The notes: generated by a model from the sequence alone, not told the origin. A stretch of DNA of 64,000 nucleotides from an uncultured bacterium (GCA_905215575.1 CAJMQV010000004.1:1-64000); one strand, 5' to 3'. Counted from the first letter of the stretch, positions 10,301-19,101 are shown. Program-made: numbers and translations.

Positions 10301-11370
10301 ACATGTCCTCCCAAATGAGTGTTTATCTGCTGATGATTCTGAAAATTGCCGGCTGTAGGAGAAATGTAGTTCACACCACCATAAAATGACGCGATCCACA
10401 ATCCCCCTTCACGATCAGCATATAGTTTCTGCAAACTGTGATCGTTCAAGGCATCCATGCGGTTATAATCTTCCCGAATCCAGACTATATTATTCTGATC
10501 CAACCGGTAGGTGGCCAAGCCTTGATTCGTAGCCATATAAACAACACCATTGATTTCGACAAAAGAACGCACAAAGCAGTCTTCGACAATGTTTCTTCTG
10601 CTTAAAGTCTGTGTCACACTGTCTGTCGTCAATAAAAACGCTCCCCGGTTTGTACCGACCCAAAGTTGTCCTTTTGAATCATAAAAGATCGTACTGGTTT
10701 CCTGATCCGGAAAACAGACAACATCGGAACAGGGGGTAATGTCCCAAGAAGCGGCATCTTTTTTCGGAGAAAAAGAATACACGCCATTTTTCTCCCAAAC
10801 CACTCTGACGTTGCCTGAAGGATCTTCACAGATATCGGTAATCAACGAAGAAGTATGAAATTTATCCCTCGGAAAAAGAAAGATTTTTTGCTGACGAAGA
10901 TTCCATACAAACAAATCGCCTTCCCTGCTGCCCATCCAAAGATTTCCCCTACGGTCATATAAAAGAGCGGTAATACCAATTTTTTTCGGACCACGCCCCG
11001 GCACATCGAATACAAAAGAACGTGCTTTGGCTCGCACCGGATCCCAATAGGCAAGACCGGAGGATGTTCCCATCCAAATACGGGCATAGTCATCTATTGC
11101 CAATTTATTAATGGCCAGATCACCGTCTTTGTCACCAAATGAAGGCCGGCATACCAGTCGGATCTGATAACCGTCATAAGCATACAGACCATCCCATCCG
11201 GCAAACCAAATCCCACCAAGATCATCTTGCCGAATATCAAAAACAGCATTCCGGAGTAATCCCTCATTAACTGTCAAATGACGAATTTTCACTTCCGGAG
11301 ATATGGCCCTTACAGACAAAGAAGTCATAGCGGCCAGAACTATCATAAAGATGTGTATGAAAGTCTTCAT
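7357..11370 (-). CDS. Hybrid two-component system (HTCS) sensor kinase/regulator
   Basis: 1337 residues and one-piece. The order is signal peptide (1-22); two periplasmic propellers built of Reg_prop repeats (for example GNLWMGSREG, GQLWVGTNRG, GGLWIGTLQG) to about residue 690; a Y_Y_Y domain (RVRTANKDGNWS) to about 780; a transmembrane helix at about 785-803; a HisKA domain with phospho-acceptor H834 in MIHELRTP; an HATPase domain ending with GTGIGLFVA; a receiver domain with acidic pocket VED near 1090 and phospho-acceptor D1133 in ITDLMMP; and a C-terminal AraC-type HTH (about 1235-1335). All catalytic landmarks are intact. The family senses oligosaccharides in the periplasm and activates glycan operons. 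It is divergent from the 11542 operon, and candidate binding repeats lie at 11451-11480 and 19045-19074. Confidence 0.97.
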   Translation of the reverse strand: MKTFIHIFMIVLAAMTSLSVRAISPEVKIRHLTVNEGLLRNAVFDIRQDDLGGIWFAGWDGLYAYDGYQIRLVCRPSFGDKDGDLAINKLAIDDYARIWMGTSSGLAYWDPVRAKARSFVFDVPGRGPKKIGITALLYDRRGNLWMGSREGDLFVWNLRQQKIFLFPRDKFHTSSLITDICEDPSGNVRVVWEKNGVYSFSPKKDAASWDITPCSDVVCFPDQETSTIFYDSKGQLWVGTNRGAFLLTTDSVTQTLSRRNIVEDCFVRSFVEINGVVYMATNQGLATYRLDQNNIVWIREDYNRMDALNDHSLQKLYADREGGLWIASFYGGVNYISPTAGNFQNHQQINTHLGGHVVSGIAEDYQGNLWIGVEDGGLCCWDRKTDKVYNLKSGSDFLFHYATKNVQTVYCKDTYLYVGTFGQGMDIIDLRTGAQINYRKNRENPHIFNSVYSFYKDSDGGLWIGTLQGLYYSKDHEKPQRIMQIPSDCKVNGLMPDDEGNLWISTLSEGFFCLDMDTRKVRQWKYDASSAQSDIPTNEITTITPYGQSVFLGTQENGLWCYNKKDSLLTPMAPKVLGQLFIFKILPVQDYLWITTNRGLYAYHLVTGQIKQYTSHDGLRSNQFKNNSGIVTSDGLIVLGSVHGINTFRPENIRFNHVQPQVFLTGLFLQNDLVDVHSPEGVLSRSIEYTRQLTIGQKHHSIGFQFASSSYNDVSSNRFEYKLEPFDKEWQLLSEGAHSVNYTNLKSGQYTFRVRTANKDGNWSDEASVTLDVRPYWCLSVPMKMVYVLFVLAVIYWIIRSYRKKHREEIRMLRIQKEQELYRSKMDFFTCMIHELRTPLTLILGPLEHVKSQILPTTPAYADLQVMERNGRRLLSLVNELMDFRKIEEKSYRLHLKTCDVGLLTNQVVADFRHEAQHKHLTLHLEQPEDLCPALIDHEAFVKVLYNLLSNAMKFAETKIEVALKESSDHHFWMLTVCDDGPGIDPQQQTQVFEAFYQVDHERMNVSGTGIGLFVARRLIELQNGSIHIVPQTDKGCCFEILLPKHDGDAAALQDVSGDEAEGMLQQPPVETDLPLSLPEESKRRLLIVEDHKEMQEYIRSLFVPDYLVDVCDNGQLALEKIHQVYYDLIITDLMMPVMGGVELCGAIKNDLSISHIPVLMLTAKCDDSSQIEGFDAGADLYVTKPFSATLLQAQVSSLLRNRMNLKKEFFSNPQVQPETLGTTEADKAFLENLDRFILAELQNASLSVDDLAAHMGMGRSLFFQKIKNLSGMTPNDYLRTYRLKRAAFLLSHGNLRINEICYEVGFSSPSYFAKRFCLQFGMSPSDYQKKIMNENL

Positions 11371-11393
11371 GTCCTTTTATATGTTTTTCTATA

Positions 11394-11401
11394 CAAAGAT
11401 A
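11394..11401 (-). promoter_or_regulatory. -7 promoter element (TATCTTTG) for the HTCS operon
   Basis: The minus-strand reading TATCTTTG fits TAnnTTTG. It lies about 24 bases upstream of the HTCS start codon, giving a very short leader. No good -33 TTG is visible. Confidence 0.5.
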
Positions 11402-11450
11402 AAAGGATTTATATTCAGCAGTTTATTATTACACTATATTTTTCACGAAC

Positions 11451-11480
11451 TGTACGATTGTTTCATGTTTTCGTACAAAA
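11451..11480 (+). promoter_or_regulatory. Candidate HTCS operator: paired YGTACRAWW repeat
   Basis: Two half-sites, TGTACGATT at 11451-11459 and CGTACAAAA at 11472-11480, begin 21 bp apart. The second begins 36 bp upstream of the -7 box at 11508. The same pair with the same two spacings occurs at 19045-19074. AraC-type proteins commonly bind direct repeats two helical turns apart. Assignment to the adjacent HTCS is inference. The same stretch can also be read as an inverted repeat, TGTACGA/TCGTACA (11451-11457 and 11471-11477). Confidence 0.6.
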
Positions 11481-11507
11481 GTTTTAGTCCTCCCCTTCTT
11501 TATTCTC

Positions 11508-11515
11508 TATTTTTG
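11508..11515 (+). promoter_or_regulatory. -7 promoter element (TATTTTTG) of the LRR/sulfatase operon
   Basis: TATTTTTG matches TAnnTTTG. It lies 26 bases before the ATG at 11542, so the leader is short. There is no strong -33 element, as expected for an activator-dependent promoter with the operator just upstream. Confidence 0.55.
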
Positions 11516-11541
11516 CTTTAGATTTTTTAAACTTTAAATCC

Positions 11542-14500
11542 ATGAAGAAAACTAAATTTCAACAGGCTTCCCTGCTCGCACTGATGAGCTGCCTGCCCTC
11601 CGGCTTATACGCAGAAAGCTGGAAGCAGTTTACGGGAAATGGCACATTTGCCATACAATACATTGGTGACATCCAACAAGTGAAAAATCATTTTCTAGCC
11701 AATCCTCTGGCTTTGGGTGGAAGTGACTGGGCTGATATTGTCATGACAGATTCCTACCAATATACAGCTTCTGCCTGGAACATCAAAAATGAAATTGACG
11801 GAAACATGTCGGTACGAAACACGCAAGGCGGAAAAAACAGCGGCGACCTGATTATCTTCAAATCACAAATCCGTACGGACAATAACGCAAACTTTACAAC
11901 TTATAAAAACAATCAGACATTCCAGATCTGGTACGATGAAGATGCACAAAGTCAGGACGGCAGCCTTGTTTGTGCCATTTTATCAAATTATGAACCGAAC
12001 CGCTACTGGATTCCGGCATCAACGGGTAAAACCCTTTCTTTCCATATCGGAACAAAAGAAAATTCTGATGTTTTCAAACTGATACCTCTGTATTATCATT
12101 CCGAACTGGTCACCTGGATGAATAAAGCAGATTCTATCCTAAATGATCAGGGAAAAGAATATGATGACGCCAAAAGAAGTGCGCTGACACAGAAAAAAGA
12201 AAATGTCAGCGAGCACATCAATGCTCTGGACAATACGGAAGAGGCAGCCCAGGGTATGCTTCAGGATCTGCAAAATGCATTCGAAGAATTCAGACTGAGC
12301 GGAAAAATGACTCCGATAGATGATCTGAGCCAACTCACTCCAGAGGAACGCATACAAAAAACAGCCATCGCCCTAAGCGGTACACTTGACGAGGAAGATT
12401 ACCGGATCATCCGTGACGAAATGATCAATCTTAAAGAACTGGATCTGAGCAGCACAACGATTACAGAACTGCCCGACAAAGCATTCTCCGGACAAGCCAC
12501 TCTGGCTACGGTAAAATTACCGAATACCTGTACCCGGATCGGAAAGGCGGCTTTTATCAGTTGTGTATCTTTAAAAGATCTGATTTTATCAAACAACCTT
12601 AAAGATATAGATAACCTAGCCTTCGCCCGCAGCGGAATCAAACAGATAAATATCGGCGCAGGAGTAACTCATATCGGCGACTATGCATTCGACGGATGCG
12701 CCAGTCTGGAAACAATCACCGTAAATGCAGCCAATATGCAATACGCGACAAAAGACGGAGTTCTGTATGACAAGGCAATGACACGCCTGATTAAATGCCC
12801 GGCACAAAAAAGCGGAAATCTGAATCTTCCGGAAACGCTGAAACGCATTGAAGCATATGCCTGCATCAATTGCGAACTTCTTACAGGCACCCTTACATTG
12901 CCACAAGAAGTGGAATACATCGGTAATCATGCCTTTGAATTTTGCCATAATCTGGAAGGCGAGCTGAACATCCCCGCAAAGACACAATACATCGGAGAAA
13001 GTGCTTTTTGGGGCTGTGAAAAACTTCAGGGAGATTTGGAAGTTCCACAAAACATCACATATCTGGGAAACAACGCATTTGGATTCCTCAGTCAGATAAC
13101 CAAAGTTTCATTGCCTCAGAATCTGAAAGCCCTGAATAAAGGATTGCTCTACGGATGCTCAAAAATAAAACATATCGTATCTCCGACAACAACTCCTCCT
13201 GCCGTAAACAGTTTTGCGTTCTATGGAGTAGATAAAAATCATACGTTCATTGAAGTGCCTCAGGAAGCGCTTGCCGCTTATCAGGCCGCTGAAGGCTGGA
13301 AAGATTTCCAAAACTATGATGCCGTGTTTGAAGGTTACAACCGTCTGGAAACAAACGGTAAATATTACATACAATATATAGGTGAAGGTGACAACTATGG
13401 AAAGTTCCTGACATTCAACCCTCAGACCGGTAAAAAAGCCGTTTTCGCCTCCATGGATCAGGCTTCCCTTTGGGACTTGGATTTCTTTGATGTAAGCAGC
13501 GCCACATCTGCTGTAACAGGAGGAAAAGGCACGGATATCCGTTTCCAGCAGGAAAACAGCTATCTGCATATCAATATGAACGGAGAGTGTTATACGGACG
13601 CAGCAGCCGGATATCAGGTTAACGACAATCGTACCTTTGCCTTTTGGCTGGATAAAAAGGGCGAATTAAAAGACATCAAGATAGCGATCCAGGGAAATAA
13701 CACATTCTGGAAAGCGGATCCAAACACCAATGCTCTTGCCGTGGAAAGCAGAAAAGGAGATCCGATTATCGAAGATTTTGTGTTCCGTGTCATCTCTGCT
13801 GATGATATGGACGATGCCATGAAAATTGATCTCCTGAAACAATCCATTAATACGGATGAAGACAGAGCATGGCTCGACAACATCGTCATAGGTTCTGAAA
13901 CCTGGCAGTTGCCGGAAGAAGAAAAAGGCAAGAAAGAAGATATGGTAAAAGCACTGGATGCATTTGAAGCACTGAAAGAAAGCGGAGAAACCAGTTATGA
14001 CGCATTCAAAAAGTTATTTGACCAAAACAAAGAACTGGTTGACAACGCAAAAGAAGCTTTAGAAGCAGCACTGACCGATCCTGTGAAATATGACATGCCT
14101 GTTGGCCTTTGCCTGCAATTGGTACGCAGCACAGACAACCGCACTTTAATGAGATCAGGCAGCACACAATGGCAACAGTATTGCACTTCATTTGAGGATG
14201 AAGGTACCAAGATCAACATTGGAAGCAATGATAACGGTGTTCCGGAAGAAGTCATCGTTGCCCCGGCCACCTTCATCAACAAATGGGATGAAGCCAACCA
14301 GAACTATTATTTATATGAACCTGTTGCCAAAAATGCCTTGCGACTGAATGACGGATTCCTGTCAAAATCCATGCCGGGAAGCACAGACTACAATGCCAAA
14401 TCAAAAATCGCGGCCTATCACATCACCACAAACAGCCTGATCAACATTCAAGGAGCTGAAGGCGGATTTATGAACGGATTATTCTTCTCTCCAAACATCA

Positions 14501-15321
14501 GCACTATGGAAAGTGATGAAAAAACGGCAACCGTTTGGAAAATGCGTATTCTTAAACGAATCATCGAGAACGGTGAAGCCCTGACTGCCCTGAATGAAAA
14601 CTGGATTCCTGTTGAAATGTTCGAAGGTGCTCAAATGACAGAAGCAAACGGCAAGACACTGGATGTGGTATACTGGCACAAGAACATGCAAAAAGACAAA
14701 TGGACCGCTATTTCTCTGACTGGTGAAACCACAATTTTCAGCGCTAAGGACAGTGAATTCGAAACTCCGTTGCAACCGGACAAAGACTTTACGCTGATGA
14801 CTTTCGACGGCAAAGAATTCAAGAAAGTAGAAAAGACCGACGGGCAAACCATTGCAAAGGGTTCTTACGTGATCCGCATGAATGAAACTCAGGAAATTGT
14901 ATGTCGCATAAAACAGGCTTCTTTTGAAGAAGAGAATATGGATACAAACCTGCAGCTGACCGGAAGCGGACTTGCTGAAAACAAAGACAATATTGCAGCT
15001 TATACCGTAAACGAAGAAGGAACTGCATTTGTATATGGCGACAGCAAAACCATCAAACCTTTTGAAGGCTTGATCACATTCAACGGAAACGCCGAGGATG
15101 CAAAGGATATTGAAATTCGTGAAGGAGTGACAACGAGCATTGAAAACAACAGTTCTGCCGTATCGTATACCATACAGAATCATCGGGTGATTGTAACCGG
15201 AACAGACAAATATGAACTGCATCACATCTCCGGAGTACGGGTAGCCGATAAGAAAGCCGCTCAAAAACCGGGTTGCTATATCCTGACATTGGAAGGAAAA
15301 AGCCACGTCATTAACTTATAA
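11542..15321 (+). CDS. BspA-like leucine-rich-repeat surface protein with trefoil-like modules
   Basis: 1259 residues. The signal peptide ends near YAES. Residues about 25-175 form a beta-rich module (FAIQYIGDIQQ, RYWIPAS). A helical stretch follows, and then an LRR_5/BspA-type array at about 255-600 with repeats such as IGDYAFDGCASLETI, IGNHAFEFCHNLEG and IGESAFWGCEKLQG. A second beta module (YYIQYIGEGDNYGKF to FAFWLDKKG, about 605-755) is shared with the LRR protein at 22991. A large C-terminal region of unknown fold follows, ending in a T9SS-like tail (GVRVADKK, GCYILTLEGK). BspA-type repeats in this phylum mediate adhesion to host or matrix proteins; here the trefoil-like modules suggest glycan binding. 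It is the first gene of an operon, 25 bases before a sulfatase. Confidence 0.85.
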   Translation: MKKTKFQQASLLALMSCLPSGLYAESWKQFTGNGTFAIQYIGDIQQVKNHFLANPLALGGSDWADIVMTDSYQYTASAWNIKNEIDGNMSVRNTQGGKNSGDLIIFKSQIRTDNNANFTTYKNNQTFQIWYDEDAQSQDGSLVCAILSNYEPNRYWIPASTGKTLSFHIGTKENSDVFKLIPLYYHSELVTWMNKADSILNDQGKEYDDAKRSALTQKKENVSEHINALDNTEEAAQGMLQDLQNAFEEFRLSGKMTPIDDLSQLTPEERIQKTAIALSGTLDEEDYRIIRDEMINLKELDLSSTTITELPDKAFSGQATLATVKLPNTCTRIGKAAFISCVSLKDLILSNNLKDIDNLAFARSGIKQINIGAGVTHIGDYAFDGCASLETITVNAANMQYATKDGVLYDKAMTRLIKCPAQKSGNLNLPETLKRIEAYACINCELLTGTLTLPQEVEYIGNHAFEFCHNLEGELNIPAKTQYIGESAFWGCEKLQGDLEVPQNITYLGNNAFGFLSQITKVSLPQNLKALNKGLLYGCSKIKHIVSPTTTPPAVNSFAFYGVDKNHTFIEVPQEALAAYQAAEGWKDFQNYDAVFEGYNRLETNGKYYIQYIGEGDNYGKFLTFNPQTGKKAVFASMDQASLWDLDFFDVSSATSAVTGGKGTDIRFQQENSYLHINMNGECYTDAAAGYQVNDNRTFAFWLDKKGELKDIKIAIQGNNTFWKADPNTNALAVESRKGDPIIEDFVFRVISADDMDDAMKIDLLKQSINTDEDRAWLDNIVIGSETWQLPEEEKGKKEDMVKALDAFEALKESGETSYDAFKKLFDQNKELVDNAKEALEAALTDPVKYDMPVGLCLQLVRSTDNRTLMRSGSTQWQQYCTSFEDEGTKINIGSNDNGVPEEVIVAPATFINKWDEANQNYYLYEPVAKNALRLNDGFLSKSMPGSTDYNAKSKIAAYHITTNSLINIQGAEGGFMNGLFFSPNISTMESDEKTATVWKMRILKRIIENGEALTALNENWIPVEMFEGAQMTEANGKTLDVVYWHKNMQKDKWTAISLTGETTIFSAKDSEFETPLQPDKDFTLMTFDGKEFKKVEKTDGQTIAKGSYVIRMNETQEIVCRIKQASFEEENMDTNLQLTGSGLAENKDNIAAYTVNEEGTAFVYGDSKTIKPFEGLITFNGNAEDAKDIEIREGVTTSIENNSSAVSYTIQNHRVIVTGTDKYELHHISGVRVADKKAAQKPGCYILTLEGKSHVINL

Positions 15322-15346
15322 CATGTAAAATTAAAAGGAACAAAAT

Positions 15347-16894
15347 ATGAACAAGTATTTATTGTTAAGCACAGCACTGTTTTCTTTAGGGGGAACACTC
15401 AACCCTATCAACGCAAAAGACAACCGTCCCAATATCGTCCTCTTTATGGTGGATGATATGGGATGGCAAGATACATCACTGCCGTTCTGGAATGAAAAAA
15501 CACCACTCAACGAGCGATACCACACTCCGAATATGGAACGTCTGGCCCAAATGGGAGCCAAATTTACATCGGCATACGCCTGTAGCATCAGTTCTCCAAC
15601 CCGCTGCAGTCTGATGACAGGAACAAATCAGGCACGCCACCGCGTAACCAACTGGACATTTGGATACAACGCCTCAACAGATGCCGGAGATCCGGACCTG
15701 AATATGCCTAAATGGAATGTTAATGGCATTCAGCCCATCAGCGGAATAGAACGCTCATACGCAGCCACTTCATTTGTACAGATATTGAAGCAAAACGGAT
15801 ATCATACCATTCATTGCGGAAAGGCACACTTCGGTTCACAAACGACACCGGCAGAAGATCCGTTGAAATATGGATTTGATGTAAATATCAGCGGACATGC
15901 AGCCGGAGGCTTAGCTTCCTATTTGGGAGAACAACGCTACGGACATGACCAGAACGGAAATCCGACCAGCGGATTTGCCATCCCGGGATTGGAAGCATAT
16001 TGGGATAAAGATGTATTTGCCACTGAAGCTCTGACACTGGAAGCACTCAAAGCCTTGGATCAGGCCCGTTCTCTGGACAATCCATTCTTCCTTTATATGG
16101 CTCACTATGCCGTGCATATCCCTATTCAGGCAGACAAACGCTTCCTGAAGCGCTATCAGGACATGGGACTGTCTGAAACCGAAGCCGCTTACGCGACTTT
16201 GGTTGAAGGAATGGATAAGAGCCTGGGAGACCTGATGGACTATCTGGAAGAAACAGGAGAAATAGACAACACCATCATCATCTTCATGTCTGATAACGGA
16301 GGATTGGCTGCTTCAAACCGAACTCCTCCATTGGGCGTACAGAATGCTCCGTTGCGCAGTGGAAAAGGTTCAGCCTATGAAGGCGGTATCAGAGAACCGA
16401 TGATCGTTTACTGGAATGGTGTAGCCCAACCGGGAAGTACCATCGACAAGTATCTGATCATTGAAGATTTCTTCCCAAGTATTCTGGAAATGGCTCAAAT
16501 TAAAGACTATAAAACCATACAGCCCATTGACGGTATAAGCTTTGTTCCACTGATTACAGGAGAAAGCGATCCTTCAAAAGACAGAGCCTTATTCTGGAAT
16601 ACCCCTAATACCTGGTACGGAGGTGATTATAGAAATCAAGGAATCGGACAGACCTGTGCCATCCGTAAAGGAGATTACAAACTGGTTTACTGGTATAAAG
16701 ACGGCAAGAAAGAGCTCTTCAATATCAAAGAAGATATCTCTGAAACAACTGATCTGGCCGCCCAGAATCCGGAACTTGTAACCGAGTTGTCTAAGGAATT
16801 GGGTGAATATCTCCGAAAAGTAGACGGACAAAGACCAAACTTCAAAGCAACCGGTAAAGATTGCCCATGGCCTGATGAGCCGTTCAACAAGTAA
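15347..16894 (+). CDS. Serine-type S1 sulfatase (intact paralogue of the fusion at 25892)
   Basis: 515 residues, with a signal peptide to about residue 23. The formylglycine motif is S82-S-P-T-R86 followed by CSLMTG. Metal ligands sit in FMVDDMGWQD and MSDNGGLAAS. The catalytic K159 and H161 are in CGKAHFG, and a further His is in MAHYAVHIP. A basic GKGSAYEGGIREP segment completes the site. All landmarks of an active type I sulfatase are present, and maturation of the serine requires an anSME enzyme not encoded here. It shares long stretches with the N-terminal half of the 25892 protein (DDMGWQDTSLPFW against DDLGWQDTSLPFW), so the two are clearly duplicates. Its place after the LRR gene in a candidate HTCS-controlled operon fits removal of sulfate caps from the target glycan. 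The exact sulfate position attacked is unknown. Confidence 0.93.
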   Translation: MNKYLLLSTALFSLGGTLNPINAKDNRPNIVLFMVDDMGWQDTSLPFWNEKTPLNERYHTPNMERLAQMGAKFTSAYACSISSPTRCSLMTGTNQARHRVTNWTFGYNASTDAGDPDLNMPKWNVNGIQPISGIERSYAATSFVQILKQNGYHTIHCGKAHFGSQTTPAEDPLKYGFDVNISGHAAGGLASYLGEQRYGHDQNGNPTSGFAIPGLEAYWDKDVFATEALTLEALKALDQARSLDNPFFLYMAHYAVHIPIQADKRFLKRYQDMGLSETEAAYATLVEGMDKSLGDLMDYLEETGEIDNTIIIFMSDNGGLAASNRTPPLGVQNAPLRSGKGSAYEGGIREPMIVYWNGVAQPGSTIDKYLIIEDFFPSILEMAQIKDYKTIQPIDGISFVPLITGESDPSKDRALFWNTPNTWYGGDYRNQGIGQTCAIRKGDYKLVYWYKDGKKELFNIKEDISETTDLAAQNPELVTELSKELGEYLRKVDGQRPNFKATGKDCPWPDEPFNK

Positions 16895-16943
16895 CGACAT
16901 AGAATCATTTACTATAACGAGTTTAATCTATAAAACAACGAAT

Positions 16944-18773
16944 ATGAGAAAAAAACTTTTTTGGCTAATTTGCTTGTTGGCAGGCATTACCAGCCCGGTT
17001 TTTTCACAAATACAACTTGGAGCGGAAAAGGTTTTAGGACCTGAAGCTGATCTGAGCGGCAAGGAAATTGCCATACAAGCAGCGTCCGGCTATAATCGAT
17101 GGATAAAGATCGGTAGCAATATTGCTGCCGATCTTACAGAAGACCTCGTACTCATAGCAGAATATGTTTCCAAAACTCCAGAGGAAAGAAATGAGTATGT
17201 TTTTAAAGGAAAATTAGAACAAAAATATATCAAGGAAGCCAGCAAGGAAGGGGACTTTTTAACTTGGACCTCCAACATAGAAGAAGCCGCCAGATTTACC
17301 ATTGCCTATGCAGACAATGTTACCGATGAGCACAACGTAAAATGTCCGGCAGGAGTAGACCGCTCTATGGTTATTCGCATTCATACTACATATAGCGATG
17401 GAAGTCAAGGCTACATTAACTCCAACGGAGGTAACAAGCCCAAATTTGCGATAGGAAGAGGTGCCTACTCGGCATTGTTGATTTACGACGCGACCAATGC
17501 ATTCCAAGTTAACAAAGTATATCAGCTTTCTTTCCACGCCCTGAAAAGTCTGGATGAACTGACCGCAGGAAAAGAGGTCGTTATCAGAAATTGCTTTGTT
17601 GACGGTGAACGAGGTGACCGTTCTGGATATCTTCATATGGCAACTCCTAAAATGACTATCACAAAAGGTATGAATACCGTAGCAGAAAATTCCATTTTCA
17701 CGGTCAATACGACAACAAATGAAGGAAAGACACAGTATAGCTTCCAAAACAACGCTACGTACATTCCAAATGACGGGAACCTTAGTGCAACCCTGGCACC
17801 AAGCACCACAGAGGCATTCTATGAAATTATTCCTGACAACGAAAAAGAAGGATGTTTCAATTTTAAATCTCCAGACAAGGAGTTGTATATGAATGCCAAT
17901 GTCGGAGAATTGGTATTTTGGAACGCATCGCCACATCCTTATCAATTCTATTCGGTAGAAGAAGTAAGCGACTTTGAACTGAAAACAATTACTTGGAAAT
18001 ATGTCGATGCTAATTCTGATGTTGAAATAAAGACAGTAGAAAAGCCATATTACACCAACACATATCCTATTGCACAGGACTTGAAAGCAGAAGTACCAGC
18101 CGGATTCGAAATAATATCAGTAGACGGTACACCTATTGAAGAAATCGAGCAGTTGGAAAATGTCAGCGACACCAAAACCAATTATACCATTGCCATTCAA
18201 AAAACAGTGACTCTTACAGACATTGGATACGGAACATTGTATTCTGATGTAGCCCTTTCCATTCCAGAAGGTATCATCGCATATACCGGTACCGTTGAAG
18301 GCGAAAAGCTGAAACTAACTAAGCTTAATGGTATTATCCCGGCAAATACAGCCGTAATACTGAATGGAGCAACCGGAAACTATATATTCCAGGCAAGTGC
18401 AGAAGAAGGCACCCTACCGGAGAATAATAGTCTGCAAGGTGCTATGACAAGCATTCTCAAACCGACCAAAAACAACGAAGGTTTACCTGCAACCGTTTAC
18501 ACGCTTCAAAATCTGGATAATGGCATTGTATTCTACAAATACACGGGCACTCATATGCAACCCTGTAAGGCATATCTGTTGCTTACTGATACGCAGGCAC
18601 AGAACATTAGATCCTTAACCTTCGAAACAGAGGGAACCACTTCTATTAAGAATTCTGCAGTCAATGCTAATGACAAAATTCAGATTTATGACCTTCAAGG
18701 AAGAAGGATCAATCAAATCAAACAAAGCGGAATTTACATACTGAATGGAAAAAAGGTATGGCTCGCTCATTAA
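16944..18773 (+). CDS. Secreted multi-module protein with 'RNC-DRGDRSGY' module and T9SS-like tail
   Basis: 609 residues from the ATG at 16944, which opens a signal peptide (MRKKLFWLICLL to PVFSQ); the open frame also extends upstream into the end of the sulfatase gene, but without a signal. Residues about 25-195 are a beta-rich module, possibly trefoil (GYINSNGG). Residues about 200-400 carry the module marked by R215-N-C217, ERGDRSGYLHM, a turn with NANVGELVFWN and HPYQFY. A second beta domain follows (TLYSDVALSIPEGI; MQPCKAYLLL). The end, IYDLQGRRI then SGIYILNGKKVWLAH, resembles a short T9SS tail. The central and C-terminal modules recur in the proteins at 19157 (central only) and 22991 (both). 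I know no named function for them. No catalytic motif is visible; a glycan-binding or display role is inferred from the neighbours. Confidence 0.75.
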   Translation: MRKKLFWLICLLAGITSPVFSQIQLGAEKVLGPEADLSGKEIAIQAASGYNRWIKIGSNIAADLTEDLVLIAEYVSKTPEERNEYVFKGKLEQKYIKEASKEGDFLTWTSNIEEAARFTIAYADNVTDEHNVKCPAGVDRSMVIRIHTTYSDGSQGYINSNGGNKPKFAIGRGAYSALLIYDATNAFQVNKVYQLSFHALKSLDELTAGKEVVIRNCFVDGERGDRSGYLHMATPKMTITKGMNTVAENSIFTVNTTTNEGKTQYSFQNNATYIPNDGNLSATLAPSTTEAFYEIIPDNEKEGCFNFKSPDKELYMNANVGELVFWNASPHPYQFYSVEEVSDFELKTITWKYVDANSDVEIKTVEKPYYTNTYPIAQDLKAEVPAGFEIISVDGTPIEEIEQLENVSDTKTNYTIAIQKTVTLTDIGYGTLYSDVALSIPEGIIAYTGTVEGEKLKLTKLNGIIPANTAVILNGATGNYIFQASAEEGTLPENNSLQGAMTSILKPTKNNEGLPATVYTLQNLDNGIVFYKYTGTHMQPCKAYLLLTDTQAQNIRSLTFETEGTTSIKNSAVNANDKIQIYDLQGRRINQIKQSGIYILNGKKVWLAH

Positions 18774-18806
18774 ATAAATTATCAATAACCCGTAAAACAA
18801 TTTATT

Positions 18807-18953
18807 ATGAAAAAAGAATATATGTCTCCTCAAATCCAATTATTTGAGATGAGCACGGAAGATATGCTATCTACTTCTATTATGATTGACACAACTCATC
18901 CCGGAGGAACTGATCAGCTTTCCAATGAAGAAGTAGACTTTGATGTCTGGTAA
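18807..18953 (+). CDS. 48-residue peptide, N-terminal MKKEYMSP, C-terminal Trp
   Basis: A short frame 33 bases after the 16944 gene and 30 bases before a strong terminator, so it is almost certainly the last gene of the operon. The peptide starts MKKEYMSPQIQLFEM, has a middle rich in Ser, Thr, Met and Ile, and ends in an acidic run closing with FDVW. It has no signal peptide, Cys residues or membrane segment. Short proteins with an N-terminal MKKxYxxP, a Met/Ser-rich middle and an acidic end closing on Trp are, to my knowledge, recurrent in Bacteroidales near secreted-protein genes and are annotated only as hypothetical. The function is unknown. The codon pattern, start context and terminator position argue that it is a real gene. 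Confidence 0.65.
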   Translation: MKKEYMSPQIQLFEMSTEDMLSTSIMIDTTHPGGTDQLSNEEVDFDVW

Positions 18954-18982
18954 AAGATGTAAATGAAACAATCCTAATTATT

Positions 18983-19015
18983 TCCGATAGGCAAATCTCG
19001 CCTATCGGATTTTTT
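18983..19015 (+). terminator. Intrinsic terminator of the 11542-18953 operon
   Basis: The arms TCCGATAGGC (18983-18992) and GCCTATCGGA (19000-19009) pair perfectly over 10 bp with a 7-base loop and are followed by a T-run at 19010-19015. Confidence 0.93.
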
Positions 19016-19044
19016 ATTAAGAAATACAAGATTTTACAGCTTTA

Positions 19045-19074
19045 TGTACAATTATAGCATGAATTTGTACAATT
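19045..19074 (+). promoter_or_regulatory. Candidate HTCS operator: paired TGTACAATT repeat
   Basis: Perfect direct repeats of TGTACAATT at 19045-19053 and 19066-19074 begin 21 bp apart. The second begins 36 bp before the -7-like box at 19102. This is the same arrangement as at 11451-11480. The likely regulator is the HTCS encoded at 7357-11370; this is inferred from shared site geometry and gene neighbourhood. Confidence 0.65.
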
Positions 19075-19101
19075 GTCACATACAAAGAACATGAAACCCT
19101 G

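Noticed and set aside
16875..16943. Upstream ATG for the 16944 protein inside the sulfatase gene
   Set aside because: It would place 23 polar residues before a clean signal peptide; the ATG at 16944 opens the signal directly.
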